This document shows positions 43,880 to 52,616 of a DNA stretch of 64,000 bases, piece after piece; within the stretch, counting starts at the first letter, position 1; every line of letters begins with the position of its first letter. Made by a program: the position numbers and the translations under genes. The DNA lies in assembly GCA_964648295.1 (NCBI GenBank), contig CAZYNH010000003.1, positions 186,001 to 250,000 of the forward strand, written 5' to 3'. The notes beneath the pieces were generated by a model. That model saw only the letters and a program-made list of their open reading frames with translations, did not search any database and was not told where the DNA came from. The DNA comes from UBA4055 sp964648295. GTDB lineage: Bacteria; UBA4055.

Positions 43880-45730
43880 TTATCTGTTCCTTTTTCCCAA
43901 TAGTACGGCATCCCTCAGATTTTCTGTATTCCTGGCCGATGTCCATTTCTTCACGAAGACCGGATCGCTCACGATCTGAGCTATAGCTGATATCGCCCTT
44001 AAATGAAAATTCCTTTCATCCCTTGAACATACGATCACAAAGACGGCTTTAACATCCGCGTGGTCAGGCGAGAAAGCGACTCCCTTTCTGGTTCTGAACA
44101 TGAATATGTCGAAGATCTTTTCGCCGTCGATTATTATGTGCGGGATAGCTACACTATCGGAGATCGCAGTGCTGCTTTCCAGCTCTCTGTTGATCAAAAG
44201 TGATTTTGTTTTTTCGAGATCCGTTCCCGTCTTATTCGAAATATGGAAAGCTATAATCCTGAAAAGCTCATCAAGATCGATCCTTTCGCTTATATTTACG
44301 ATCGTGCAGGCATCAATAATATGGTCGAACCTGTCTTTAACAATCTCGTCCCTTTCCCTTATGATCTCTTTAAGTTCATTCTCCAGGTCATAAGTTACGA
44401 ATTCCTTTGTGGTCAGCCTTTCGAGGAGGTGCAGGATCGCATATTCCCTATCCGCGTTCTTTTTACCGAAATACCAGTATACGATAAAGCCGAACAGGCA
44501 TAGGGCGAGAGCGGTGAGTATTGCGGCGATACCTATCTCGTATAAAAGAAAAGAGAATCCGAATATGCCCGTCACATGTATCCATGGGTAGAGAGGGCTG
44601 AAGAATTTAGGCCTGTAATTCTGGATCTTGCTTTCCCTAAGAACTATCACTGCGAGAGATGAGAGAATACATGTGCCTATCATTACGGTCGAGGCCGTTT
44701 TAACAAGGAGCGTCAGGTCAATAAAAACAGAAAAAGATATGAACATACCTGTCGCGATTATGGCCACAAAGGGTGATCCCGATTTTTTCCCCATCCTGCT
44801 GAAGAAACCGGGAATGAGATTGTCCCTGCTTAGAGCTAAAAGATATCTGGATGCTGACATTATTCCCGCATTGGCAGTGGAAATGAAAGCCAGAGCCGCG
44901 GCGATCGAAAGCGCGATCTTGCCGGTTCTTCCCATCGTTACTACAGCTCCGTCAGTGAGAGGAGACATTGAGGCGTTCTCTATACTTGTCCCGAGTCCGT
45001 TGCCGAGTATCCCGATCGTCACATATATCACCAGACCGTAAAGCGCACCAACAACAATTAGAGAAGTAATCATTCCCAGCGGAATGTTCCTGGCGGGATT
45101 TTTCGTTTCCTCTGCGATGCTGGAGAGTTTGAGCAGTCCCCCGTAAGACACGAAAACAAGCCCGGCGGTAGTTATTATGGCGGTCATCCCGTAGGGGTTG
45201 AAAGGTGTGAGGTTAGTTACATTAATATTGGGTATCCCGTAGAAAACATAGACGAAGAGCAGAAGAAAAAGTATAGCGACTATTATTACCTGCATCTTCC
45301 CGGCTTCTTTTGTGCCGATCAGGTTTATTATCACGAATATGGTGCAGTAGATCGTGGATGCAATGCTGATGTCGTGTTCAAAAAGGAGGTTGGACAGAAC
45401 GGCCATTCCAAGAAGGGCGAAAGCTGTTTTAAGAGAGATGGAAAACCATACTATCAGCCCGTTTATTGTTCCTACAGCGGGTCCCATGCTCCTCGTAATG
45501 TAAAAGTAGTCTCCACCGGCTTTTGGCATCGCGGAAACAAGTTCAGCCTGACTTAGTATGCCGGTCAGCGCTAAAAGTCCGGCGAGAAAATATGAGAGTA
45601 TCATACCCGGTCCCGCCGTAATGTAAGCTATACCTGGAAGTATAAAAAGACCTGAGCTTATCATCGCCCCGGAAGATATGCTGAATATTTCGAGAAGCCC
45701 CAGCTGTTTGTTATGTTTGCCCGAAGACAT
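43880..45730 (-). CDS. APC-family amino acid permease fused to a PTS EIIA domain
   Basis: A 616-residue protein. The first 430 residues have about 12 membrane helices with the APC signature at the first (LEIFSISSGAMISSGLFILPG). The cytoplasmic C-terminal part (about 460-616) is a PTS EIIA type 2 (fructose/nitrogen) domain; the phospho-acceptor His lies in SVAIPH (His531). This suggests that transport is controlled by a phosphorelay, or that the domain senses phosphorylation state. No other PTS genes are in the window. GGAGG precedes the start. It leads the minus-strand run towards the SPFH gene, 14 nt away. Confidence 0.9.
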   Translation of the reverse strand: MSSGKHNKQLGLLEIFSISSGAMISSGLFILPGIAYITAGPGMILSYFLAGLLALTGILSQAELVSAMPKAGGDYFYITRSMGPAVGTINGLIVWFSISLKTAFALLGMAVLSNLLFEHDISIASTIYCTIFVIINLIGTKEAGKMQVIIVAILFLLLFVYVFYGIPNINVTNLTPFNPYGMTAIITTAGLVFVSYGGLLKLSSIAEETKNPARNIPLGMITSLIVVGALYGLVIYVTIGILGNGLGTSIENASMSPLTDGAVVTMGRTGKIALSIAAALAFISTANAGIMSASRYLLALSRDNLIPGFFSRMGKKSGSPFVAIIATGMFISFSVFIDLTLLVKTASTVMIGTCILSSLAVIVLRESKIQNYRPKFFSPLYPWIHVTGIFGFSFLLYEIGIAAILTALALCLFGFIVYWYFGKKNADREYAILHLLERLTTKEFVTYDLENELKEIIRERDEIVKDRFDHIIDACTIVNISERIDLDELFRIIAFHISNKTGTDLEKTKSLLINRELESSTAISDSVAIPHIIIDGEKIFDIFMFRTRKGVAFSPDHADVKAVFVIVCSRDERNFHLRAISAIAQIVSDPVFVKKWTSARNTENLRDAVLLGKRNR

Positions 45731-45825
45731 CCGCCTCCAAAATGTTTTATTTTAATTTTTTTGTTTCAGCCTATTGAATATACGATATTTTTGCGTGTTA
45801 TAAAAATGTTTTTTAAAAAAAGTTA

Positions 45826-48195
45826 GTGCGGAATATGTTAAAAATCCGTATCATTCAGGCAATGAAAATGAAAGACGGTCTGAATACTTCCGGTCTTAAA
45901 GCGCTTGTGTGCAGGATGTCGACATTCAAAGATACTTCGCAGTCCTTTGCGCACCTTCTTATCTACAAGATCATCTCTTCCGTGGAAGGCGCATACGCCG
46001 ACATAGCGTATCTTCCGGATTTTCTTCCCTCTTACTCAAAGATGAAAATCTCTGATTTCGATGTTATCGCCGTATCTGTTTCCCTGGTTCAGGAATTACT
46101 CAATTTTCCGGCATTTTTCTCCTCCACCGGAATAAATGCCTGCCATGATCTGAGAATAGAGGACGAAGAACAGCCTCTTATTGTAGCCGGCGGTTCTAAT
46201 TCCGGGAACTGTCATTTTCTGCTGCATAAAGGCTCTCCGGTCGACATTATATATACAGGAAGCGATCCCGACGCTATCAAACATTTTTTTGAGAGAATAA
46301 GAGATTTGAAGGCTTCCGGGCATTCAAAGGTGTCAATATGCAGGGAACTTATGAATGAGTTCTCTGTAGTCCATCCGGTCCTGGGCGAAAGCGGGATAAA
46401 GGAAGCGAGATCTCCGGAATATTTTATGAATATTCAGCCTGCAGGAGTGCCTCTGATCGAAAAGGAGGATCCGAATTCGTCTAATCTCGTTATCAGTGCC
46501 GGGTGTCCCTGGTTCTGCTCTTTCTGCAACGAAAGTTACAGATCTAAACCTTATTCGGAAGCCGGACTCGGGGAAATAGAGGAAGCGGCATTGAAAATAA
46601 AGAGGGAGAACGGCTCTGATGAGGTAGGTCTTTTCAGTTTCAACTTCAACGCGCATTCGGGAATAGAGGAGATCATAGCGCTTCTGCACAGGTATTTCAG
46701 AGTGGTCTCTTTAATGAGCCAGAGGTTCGATATCCTGGCAGGAAGAAACGAATTCCTAAAACTTATGCAGCAGGCCGGGAAAACTGCGGTGACATGCGGC
46801 CTGGAAGGAATATCCGCAAGAATAAGGAGATATCTTTCCAAAGACCTCGGCGACGATGAGCTTTATTCGAGTCTAGAGGCCCTTCTGGATTCTCCTTTAA
46901 GGACGCTCAAGATATTCCTCATAGGTGCCGGGATCGAGACAGAAGAGGATTATGAAGAGTTCGCGGAGATAGTCTCGTTCATCTCCGGGCGCGCAGGAAG
47001 AAAACCGAGGCCGCCAAGAATAATATTTTCACTTACCCCGCTGGTCAGATTCCCCGGAACTCCGCAGGGAAGACTGAAAGCTTTTCCCGCGCCGGTTATG
47101 CAGGGCGTGGCCGACAGGATCTCCGGGATTGTGCGGTCCGCCGGTTTTGAATTCAGGATGGCGGGCTCGGTTTACGAATACTATGTATCTCAGGTGCTCC
47201 TGAGGAACAGTTCAAATGAATTCTATTCGGCGGTGATGAAGGCTGTGAAAGATTCCGGATTCGTATATTATGATAAAGTGACCGGGCGGTTTTACGAGAA
47301 GCTTCGCAATGAACTTTCACTGCTCGTTCCGGATCCGGATTCTTTTCTGAACAACAATATTGAATATTCGCATCTGAACACGAATATCAGTGCCGGGTTC
47401 CTGAATCGAGCCGCGGAGAAGATATCCCGAGCCGAAGATATTCCGACCTGCAGAAGGATAAAGAAATCTGCGGCTCAATGCTGCGCGTGCGGAGCATGCT
47501 CAACACCTGAAAAAAAGGCGAGTACGTCGGAATATCACAAAGGCAGGAGCGTCAGCGCGGGCGAGTTAAAGGCGATACAGGCGGAGTATAACTCAGGCAG
47601 AGAGGTTCTTCTGCCGGTCATTCTCACTGAAAAATGCGAGGGGCTTTCGGATAAATATATCGGGGCAGTTCTTTCTTCTGCGCTCTATAAAAGCGTGCCG
47701 GGAGGGGAGAGGTTTATTAAAAGACTGCTGAGGTTGGACAACAGGACGAGGTTCGGGAATGAGCGTTTGACCGGATGCGACACTGCAGTTTTCCTCTGCT
47801 CAGCGGAAAAAGCGGATGAGTTGAAAAAATATATCGGCACCGCCACTTATAAAGCTGAGTTTGAAAAACACGCACGCGGAATAGGATATTTTCGGGAGTC
47901 AGTGGAGCAAAACAGGCTCGAGATCAAAATCGGCGGTTTAAGCAAAATAGACACCTCGTTTATCTCCTCATTCCATGTAAGATCGACGGTGGTAAAGATC
48001 GGGGAAGGCACTTATGAGGCGGTTGTATCGAAAGACGGGCTGAAGAGAAAGCAGTTCACGAAGATAGTTGCGGATGTAATAAACAGCAGGATAGAGGTTT
48101 ATGCGGGAGAAAAGTTCGATCTCAACGCTTTCTTAAAGGTACTCAGAGACCGTTATAAACTGAAACACTCTGACATTTCCGTAAGTTTATTGTGA
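45826..48195 (+). CDS. Large radical SAM protein (B12-binding-like N-terminus)
   Basis: A 789-residue protein whose middle has a radical SAM core with the cluster motif SAGCPWFCSFC (Cys227, Cys231, Cys234) and, later, CGLEGISARIRRYLSKDL. The N-terminal 200 residues look like the Rossmann domain of B12-binding radical SAM proteins (SKMKISDFDVIAVSVSLVQE) but lack the usual DxHxxG. A separate C-terminal Cys cluster (CCACGAC, about 550) follows, and the last 200 residues resemble the DUF2344 type associated with such proteins. The annotated GTG start could be replaced by an ATG nine bases on; neither has a clear SD. The substrate is unknown. Confidence 0.8.
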   Translation: MRNMLKIRIIQAMKMKDGLNTSGLKALVCRMSTFKDTSQSFAHLLIYKIISSVEGAYADIAYLPDFLPSYSKMKISDFDVIAVSVSLVQELLNFPAFFSSTGINACHDLRIEDEEQPLIVAGGSNSGNCHFLLHKGSPVDIIYTGSDPDAIKHFFERIRDLKASGHSKVSICRELMNEFSVVHPVLGESGIKEARSPEYFMNIQPAGVPLIEKEDPNSSNLVISAGCPWFCSFCNESYRSKPYSEAGLGEIEEAALKIKRENGSDEVGLFSFNFNAHSGIEEIIALLHRYFRVVSLMSQRFDILAGRNEFLKLMQQAGKTAVTCGLEGISARIRRYLSKDLGDDELYSSLEALLDSPLRTLKIFLIGAGIETEEDYEEFAEIVSFISGRAGRKPRPPRIIFSLTPLVRFPGTPQGRLKAFPAPVMQGVADRISGIVRSAGFEFRMAGSVYEYYVSQVLLRNSSNEFYSAVMKAVKDSGFVYYDKVTGRFYEKLRNELSLLVPDPDSFLNNNIEYSHLNTNISAGFLNRAAEKISRAEDIPTCRRIKKSAAQCCACGACSTPEKKASTSEYHKGRSVSAGELKAIQAEYNSGREVLLPVILTEKCEGLSDKYIGAVLSSALYKSVPGGERFIKRLLRLDNRTRFGNERLTGCDTAVFLCSAEKADELKKYIGTATYKAEFEKHARGIGYFRESVEQNRLEIKIGGLSKIDTSFISSFHVRSTVVKIGEGTYEAVVSKDGLKRKQFTKIVADVINSRIEVYAGEKFDLNAFLKVLRDRYKLKHSDISVSLL

Positions 48196-48217
48196 TCACA
48201 GAAGGTCAGATTGGGCA

Positions 48218-48928
48218 CTATTTCACAAGATCATTAACTTCAGTTTTTGTGAGAAAGCGATATTCGCCTTCTTTGAGCTTGCCGAGCGTGAGATTGTTTA
48301 TGCGCATTCTTTGGAGGCTGACAACGGTGTTTCCGACCTTTTGAAGCATTTTCCGGATCTGCCTGTTCCTTCCTTCGCTGAGCACTATGCTTATCTTTGT
48401 GAGTTCGAGCCTTTTTACTTTTGCAGGACTGGTTTTTCTGCCTTCGATCATGATGCCTTTTTCGAACCTTTCGATCATCGTGCGCGTAACGGTCTGCTCT
48501 GTAGTCACGATATACTCTTTTTCCTTCTCGAAGGACGGGTGCATGAGCTTGTACGCGAAATCACCGTCATTGGTAAGCAGGAGAAGACCGCTTGAATCTT
48601 TGTCGAGCCTGCCGACCGGATAGACCCGTTCTTTGATCTTTTTAAGTAGGTCTGTGACCAGCGGGGAAGAGGAGTCGGTCTGTTTGAGGGATGTTATGTA
48701 TCCTACAGGCTTATTGAGCATAATATAGATATATTCGGATTTTACGGCTTCGATCTTCGATTCGTTCACTTCAACAACATCATTATCCGGATCAACTTTG
48801 GTTCCGAGCTCGGTGACAACTTTACCGTTAACTTTGACAAGTCCGTCAGTTATGAATTCCTCACACTTTCTGCGTGAAGCTACACCTTTATCGGCGAGAT
48901 ATTTTTGAAGCCTTATAAGTTCTGCCAT
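48218..48928 (-). CDS. RluB/RsuA-family pseudouridine synthase
   Basis: The product (236 residues from the ATG at 48928) isomerises uridine in rRNA. It has an N-terminal S4 RNA-binding domain (IRLQKYLADKGVASRRKCEEFI), the catalytic motif GRLDKDSSGLLLLTNDG with the active Asp, and the C-terminal EGRNRQIRKMLQKVG. Family assignment within RluB/RsuA/RluE is uncertain; RluB fits best. A longer open frame begins at 48982, but its extra 18 residues are not conserved-looking and overlap the NUDIX gene's upstream region. Confidence 0.93.
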   Translation of the reverse strand: MAELIRLQKYLADKGVASRRKCEEFITDGLVKVNGKVVTELGTKVDPDNDVVEVNESKIEAVKSEYIYIMLNKPVGYITSLKQTDSSSPLVTDLLKKIKERVYPVGRLDKDSSGLLLLTNDGDFAYKLMHPSFEKEKEYIVTTEQTVTRTMIERFEKGIMIEGRKTSPAKVKRLELTKISIVLSEGRNRQIRKMLQKVGNTVVSLQRMRINNLTLGKLKEGEYRFLTKTEVNDLVK

Positions 48929-48990
48929 TAAACTGCCTGATTTATTTTTCTGAAATATACTGGAATAAAAGGACATTGGCAATTTTATAC

Positions 48991-49019
48991 TTGATAGTTT
49001 ACCGGCTATTCTTTATTAT
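48991..49019 (+). promoter_or_regulatory. Promoter of the NUDIX gene
   Basis: TTGATA and TATTAT are 17 bases apart. Transcription would begin near 49026, downstream of the first possible ATGs (48976 and 49024), so it favours the start at 49045. Confidence 0.6.
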
Positions 49020-49044
49020 TTGTATGATTAAAAAAAGGTTAATA

Positions 49045-49521
49045 ATGGGATTTGCTGACTCATATTTAGGACGGCTCCGTAAGAAGATCGGGCATGATAA
49101 AATCATTGTTGCCGGCGCAAGAGCGATTATTCGAAATAAAAATGGCGAAGTTCTGCTTATCAGAAGGACAGATACGGGAAGATGGGGAATGCCAGCCGGT
49201 TCCTTGGAGCTTGGAGACAGCGTAACTGACGCCTTAAAAAGAGAAGTACTTGAAGAAACAGGATTGAAAGTAACTTCATGCAGACCGATGGCTATATATT
49301 CCGATCCGAAATATTCGGTAACTTATCCGAACGGCGATCAGGTTCAGATATTCGCAATGGTTTTCATTGTTGATGAATGGGAAGGAGAATTAATTTCCGA
49401 GACTGATGAAACGAGCGATATCGGTTTTTTCGCCTTAGATAAACTTCCAGATACGCATGAAATGTATATAGAAACTCTTGAAGATCTAAAGAGATTTGAC
49501 GGGGAATTTATAGTGAAGTGA
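49045..49521 (+). CDS. NUDIX hydrolase
   Basis: A 158-residue NUDIX hydrolase; the Nudix box is GSLELGDSVTDALKREVLEETGL, with Asp for the first Glu but the REVLEETG core intact. The SxxG-like strands before it (ARAIIRNKNGEVLLIRRTDTGRWGMPAG) are typical. The enzyme would cleave nucleoside diphosphates linked to another moiety; the substrate cannot be read from the sequence. I chose the ATG at 49045 because AAGG lies six bases upstream and the predicted promoter ends at 49019. Confidence 0.88.
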   Translation: MGFADSYLGRLRKKIGHDKIIVAGARAIIRNKNGEVLLIRRTDTGRWGMPAGSLELGDSVTDALKREVLEETGLKVTSCRPMAIYSDPKYSVTYPNGDQVQIFAMVFIVDEWEGELISETDETSDIGFFALDKLPDTHEMYIETLEDLKRFDGEFIVK

Positions 49522-49615
49522 ATAGAAAAACATGATGTGTTTAAAAGACAAGCATTCGTGATTCTGATTTAGCTATAGGTTCTAATTGAATTACGAATTA
49601 TTCTGTTGATTGTTT

Positions 49616-50059
49616 TTATTTATTTAGAATACGGGTTAATTGGGCTATATTATATACTGCAATATTCCAAATAATTAAAGAAACAAATACAGAGAGCAGA
49701 AAACTACTTAAGGCTAAGTTTTGTTTAGCTAAGTAAGAAGTATCATGGCTAGGGTCGTTAATATTGATTTTTTTTATATGAAAATGATAATAAAAAGGCA
49801 TTATGAAGTAGTAAAGTAAAATTATTAATGGATAAACCCAGTAATATATATTCAGCGATTGAGAAAAAAAAGTTAAAGTAAAATAAGTGATTGAAATATG
49901 AATTAAAGCCAGTAAAGATAATACCAATATCTGTATATCGATAATAGAATTTTCATTTTTATCCTTATTAAATAATCGAATCGAGCTTTGAATAGTTGTA
50001 GAGAATATATAAATTGGCATTAAAAAAATAACAGCTGTAATAATCCAAGATAGTATCAT
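49616..50059 (-). CDS. Small AT-rich four-helix membrane protein, cut off from mpl by an IS
   Basis: A 147-residue protein with about four hydrophobic helices (about 1-22, 43-66, 72-90, 115-140) and few charged residues. I do not recognise a family. Base composition is more A/T-rich than that of neighbours, which suggests recent arrival. Its ATG lies within the 7-bp duplication made by the IS481-family insertion; before that event the ATG directly followed the mpl stop codon, so the gene was then probably translated from mpl mRNA. It now has only the IS end upstream, so expression may be lost or driven from the IS. Confidence 0.55.
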   Translation of the reverse strand: MILSWIITAVIFLMPIYIFSTTIQSSIRLFNKDKNENSIIDIQILVLSLLALIHISITYFTLTFFSQSLNIYYWVYPLIILLYYFIMPFYYHFHIKKININDPSHDTSYLAKQNLALSSFLLSVFVSLIIWNIAVYNIAQLTRILNK

Positions 50060-50064
50060 TTACA

Positions 50065-50089
50065 TGTATGCTTAAGCTTCTTTCCTAAC
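50065..50089 (+). repeat. Left terminal inverted repeat of the IS481-family element
   Basis: 25-bp end beginning TGTATGCTTAAGCTTC, matching the inverse of 51141-51165 at 22 positions. The adjacent ATTTACA at 50058-50064 is the left copy of the target-site duplication. Confidence 0.92.
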
Positions 50090-50132
50090 GAAAAATAATT
50101 TATTATATTTCAAGGGAAAGGAGGGAAATAAA

Positions 50133-51158
50133 ATGACAACAGCAGAGAAGAAAGTAATAAAGCACAAATTGTCGGTTCTACAGCTTGCAGAAACGCTTGG
50201 AAACATAACCGAAGCCTGTAAGCGAAGAGGAGTGTCCAGAACACAGTTTTACGAATACAAGCGCAGGTTTCAGACACATGGGATAGAAGGTTTGAGAGAT
50301 CTTCCACCCATAGCTAAGAACCACCCATTCACTACACCACCGGAGACGGTCGAAAAGATCAAAGAATTAGCCATGAAACACCCCTCATGGGGCTGTAACA
50401 GGTACGAATCGCTTTTAAAAGCTGATGGAGTATCGGTTAGTTCCATTACAATTCAGAGCATACTCAACAAAAATGATCTTGGAACTAAGTATCATAGATG
50501 GTTGGCTTTAGAGAACAGAGCCTCAGAGAAAGTAAAAGAGCTTGATGCGGAACAGGTAGCTTTCATAGAGAAGAATAATCCCTGTTTTAAAGCCAGGCAT
50601 GTAGAAAGCTCCAGGCCGGGAGAGCTTCTTAATCAGGACACTTTTTTTGTAGGTCAGATGAAAGGAGTTGGCAAAGTCTACCTGCACGCTGTAGTAGATA
50701 CATTTTCCAGCTATGGATTTGGACTTTTACATACGTCTAAACAGCCTGAAGCTGCAGCCGCAGTCCTGCACAATGAAGCTATTCCATTCTATAAAAAACA
50801 CAAGATCAAAGTAAAAAATATTTTAACTGACAACGGTCGTGAGTTCTGCGGGACAGAAAACCATCCATACCAAATATATTTAGCCTTGAACGACATCAAA
50901 CATAGAACAACGAAAGTAAGACATCCTCAAACGAACGGCTTTATTGAGAGATTCAACAGGACCGTTCTTGATGAATTTTTTAGGATTAAATTCAGAGAAA
51001 AATTTTATAAATCTTTAGAAGAACTACAGAATGATCTGGATGAATGGCTTGAGTTCTACAATAAAAAAAGGCCGCATTTAGGCTACAGAAATATGGGTAA
51101 GACACCATTCGAAACTATCAAAGGTTTTAGGAGTGAAAATGTTAACAAAGGAGCTTAA
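50133..51158 (+). CDS. IS481-family transposase
   Basis: A 341-residue DDE transposase. The N-terminal helix-turn-helix (LSVLQLAETLGNITEACKRRGVSRTQFYEYKRRF, about 12-45) binds the element's ends. The rve-type core has the catalytic acids in LNQDTFFVG, ILTDNGREF and the late Glu in HPQTNGFIERFNRTVLDEFF, followed by EWLEFYNKKRPHLGYRNMGKTP as in IS481 and related elements. GGAGG lies before the ATG. The stop codon overlaps the right inverted repeat. Complete and probably active. Confidence 0.95.
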   Translation: MTTAEKKVIKHKLSVLQLAETLGNITEACKRRGVSRTQFYEYKRRFQTHGIEGLRDLPPIAKNHPFTTPPETVEKIKELAMKHPSWGCNRYESLLKADGVSVSSITIQSILNKNDLGTKYHRWLALENRASEKVKELDAEQVAFIEKNNPCFKARHVESSRPGELLNQDTFFVGQMKGVGKVYLHAVVDTFSSYGFGLLHTSKQPEAAAAVLHNEAIPFYKKHKIKVKNILTDNGREFCGTENHPYQIYLALNDIKHRTTKVRHPQTNGFIERFNRTVLDEFFRIKFREKFYKSLEELQNDLDEWLEFYNKKRPHLGYRNMGKTPFETIKGFRSENVNKGA

Positions 51159-51165
51159 GCATACA
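51141..51165 (-). repeat. Right terminal inverted repeat of the IS481-family element
   Basis: Inverse of the left end, with three mismatches in 25 bases. The following ATTTACA at 51166-51172 is the right copy of the target duplication; it contains the mpl stop codon. Confidence 0.92.
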
Positions 51166-51167
51166 AT

Positions 51168-52559
51168 TTACACACCCAGCTTCTTAAATATTCCGTCGAA
51201 GGAGCCGTTCGTCATTATGATGATTACGGAGTTCTCATCAGCCCTGCTCTTGATATAATTGGCTACATCGCCGCTGTCATCGAATTGTGCTGAATTTTTC
51301 CCGTTAGCTTTGATATCATTTAGAAGCTGCGCCATGTCAAGCTTCTCTTCGCCTTTTAGCTGATCTTCGCGGTCTATTTTGCCGATAACGATTTCATCAG
51401 CTATGGAAAGTGCTTCCGCAAGCTCGTTCTGGAATATATTCCTTTTCGTCGTATTCGATCTCGGTTCAAAGGCGGCTATGACCTTTTTTCCTTTGAATTC
51501 CTCTCTGACTTCGGTCAGAACATTTCTGACTGCGGTCGGATGATGCGCGAAGTCCTCGATCAGTTCAGCTCCGTTGACCTTGCCGCGATACTCCATTCTC
51601 CTTTTCACGCCCTCGAACGATCCTATCGAGCGCTTTATCTGCTCGACATCAAGCCCATAGAAAAGCGAGGCTATGATGCCTGCCGTGAAATTGTATATCT
51701 GATAATTTCCGCAGCGCTTCACGACCGGGGAGATGACGGTCTTTCCTTCATGAACGAGATCGAATGTTGAAGTTTCACCTTCATGCCTGATATTTCTGAT
51801 CTGCCATTTGCAGTCTTTACCCTGTCCGAATGAATCTATCGGAGTGAAAGCCTTTGCCGTCACATCGCGCACATTCTGCTCATCGAAATTGGCTATGATC
51901 CTTCCGTTTCCCGGAACAATATTCACGAGCCTGGTGAATTCCAGCTTGATATGATCTATATCGCGGTAAATATCGCCGTGATCGAATTCGATGTTGTTTA
52001 TTATGCAGCAGTGAGGTTTGTAATGAACGAACTTCGGCCGTTTGTCGAAGAAAGCTGTGTCGTACTCGTCCCCTTCGATAATAAAATAATTGCCTTCTCC
52101 GTTCTTGAAACCGCCTTCAAGCCCTACAGGGATCCCTCCGATAAGGAACGAGGGGTCTTTACCGGCATCGGTAAATATCTTTGATATAATTGAAGTCGTC
52201 GAGGTTTTGCCGTGTGTGCCTGTAACTACAATAGAATTTTTATCCTTGATGAACATATACTTCAAAAGCTCGGGCAGAGCCATAAAATTCATTCTTGAAT
52301 TTAGAGTTCTTTCAGCTTCAGGGTTTCCTCTCGAGATCGAATTCCCTATGATCACAAGGTCGGGGTTCCAGTCAAGGTTCTTTTCGTCAAATCCTTTATA
52401 AAGGAACATTTTTTCTCTTTCGAGCATACCGCCGATCGGAGGATAAAAAGCCTTGTCGCTGCCCCGCACTTCATATCCCTGTCTTTGAAGGTAGATCGCC
52501 GCATTCCCCATAAGCGTTCCGCAGATGCCTATAAAATGGATCTTTTTAATGTTGAACAT
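51168..52559 (-). CDS. mpl: UDP-MurNAc:L-Ala-gamma-D-Glu-meso-DAP ligase
   Basis: Mpl joins a recycled tripeptide to UDP-MurNAc in murein recycling. The 463-residue product starts KKIHFIGICGTLMGNAAIYLQRQGYEVRGSDK, the N-terminal Mur-ligase fold, with the P-loop VVTGTHGKTSTTS and the central FIIEGDEYDTAFFDKRPKF, where MurC differs. The segments EDFAHHPTAV and AFEPRSNTTKRNIFQ also match. The stop codon TAA falls within the IS target duplication but the frame is unchanged, so the enzyme is intact. Use of meso-DAP peptidoglycan is implied. Confidence 0.95.
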   Translation of the reverse strand: MFNIKKIHFIGICGTLMGNAAIYLQRQGYEVRGSDKAFYPPIGGMLEREKMFLYKGFDEKNLDWNPDLVIIGNSISRGNPEAERTLNSRMNFMALPELLKYMFIKDKNSIVVTGTHGKTSTTSIISKIFTDAGKDPSFLIGGIPVGLEGGFKNGEGNYFIIEGDEYDTAFFDKRPKFVHYKPHCCIINNIEFDHGDIYRDIDHIKLEFTRLVNIVPGNGRIIANFDEQNVRDVTAKAFTPIDSFGQGKDCKWQIRNIRHEGETSTFDLVHEGKTVISPVVKRCGNYQIYNFTAGIIASLFYGLDVEQIKRSIGSFEGVKRRMEYRGKVNGAELIEDFAHHPTAVRNVLTEVREEFKGKKVIAAFEPRSNTTKRNIFQNELAEALSIADEIVIGKIDREDQLKGEEKLDMAQLLNDIKANGKNSAQFDDSGDVANYIKSRADENSVIIIMTNGSFDGIFKKLGV

Positions 52560-52616
52560 AGTGCCGTCTCTCCCGTCAATTTAACCTACTCAATATAAGC
52601 AGATAAAACCGATAAT

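Larger units (their letters stand above)
50065..51165 (+). mobile_element. Intact IS481-family insertion sequence, 1101 bp
   Basis: The element starts TGTATGCTTAAGCT and ends with the inverse. The 25-bp ends (50065-50089 and 51141-51165) match at 22 of 25 positions. A 7-bp duplication ATTTACA flanks it (50058-50064 and 51166-51172). One transposase frame fills it; the transposase stop lies inside the right end. The 5'-TGT...ACA-3' tips and the single DDE transposase fit IS481. Intact ends, frame and target duplication indicate a recent insertion. Confidence 0.95.
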
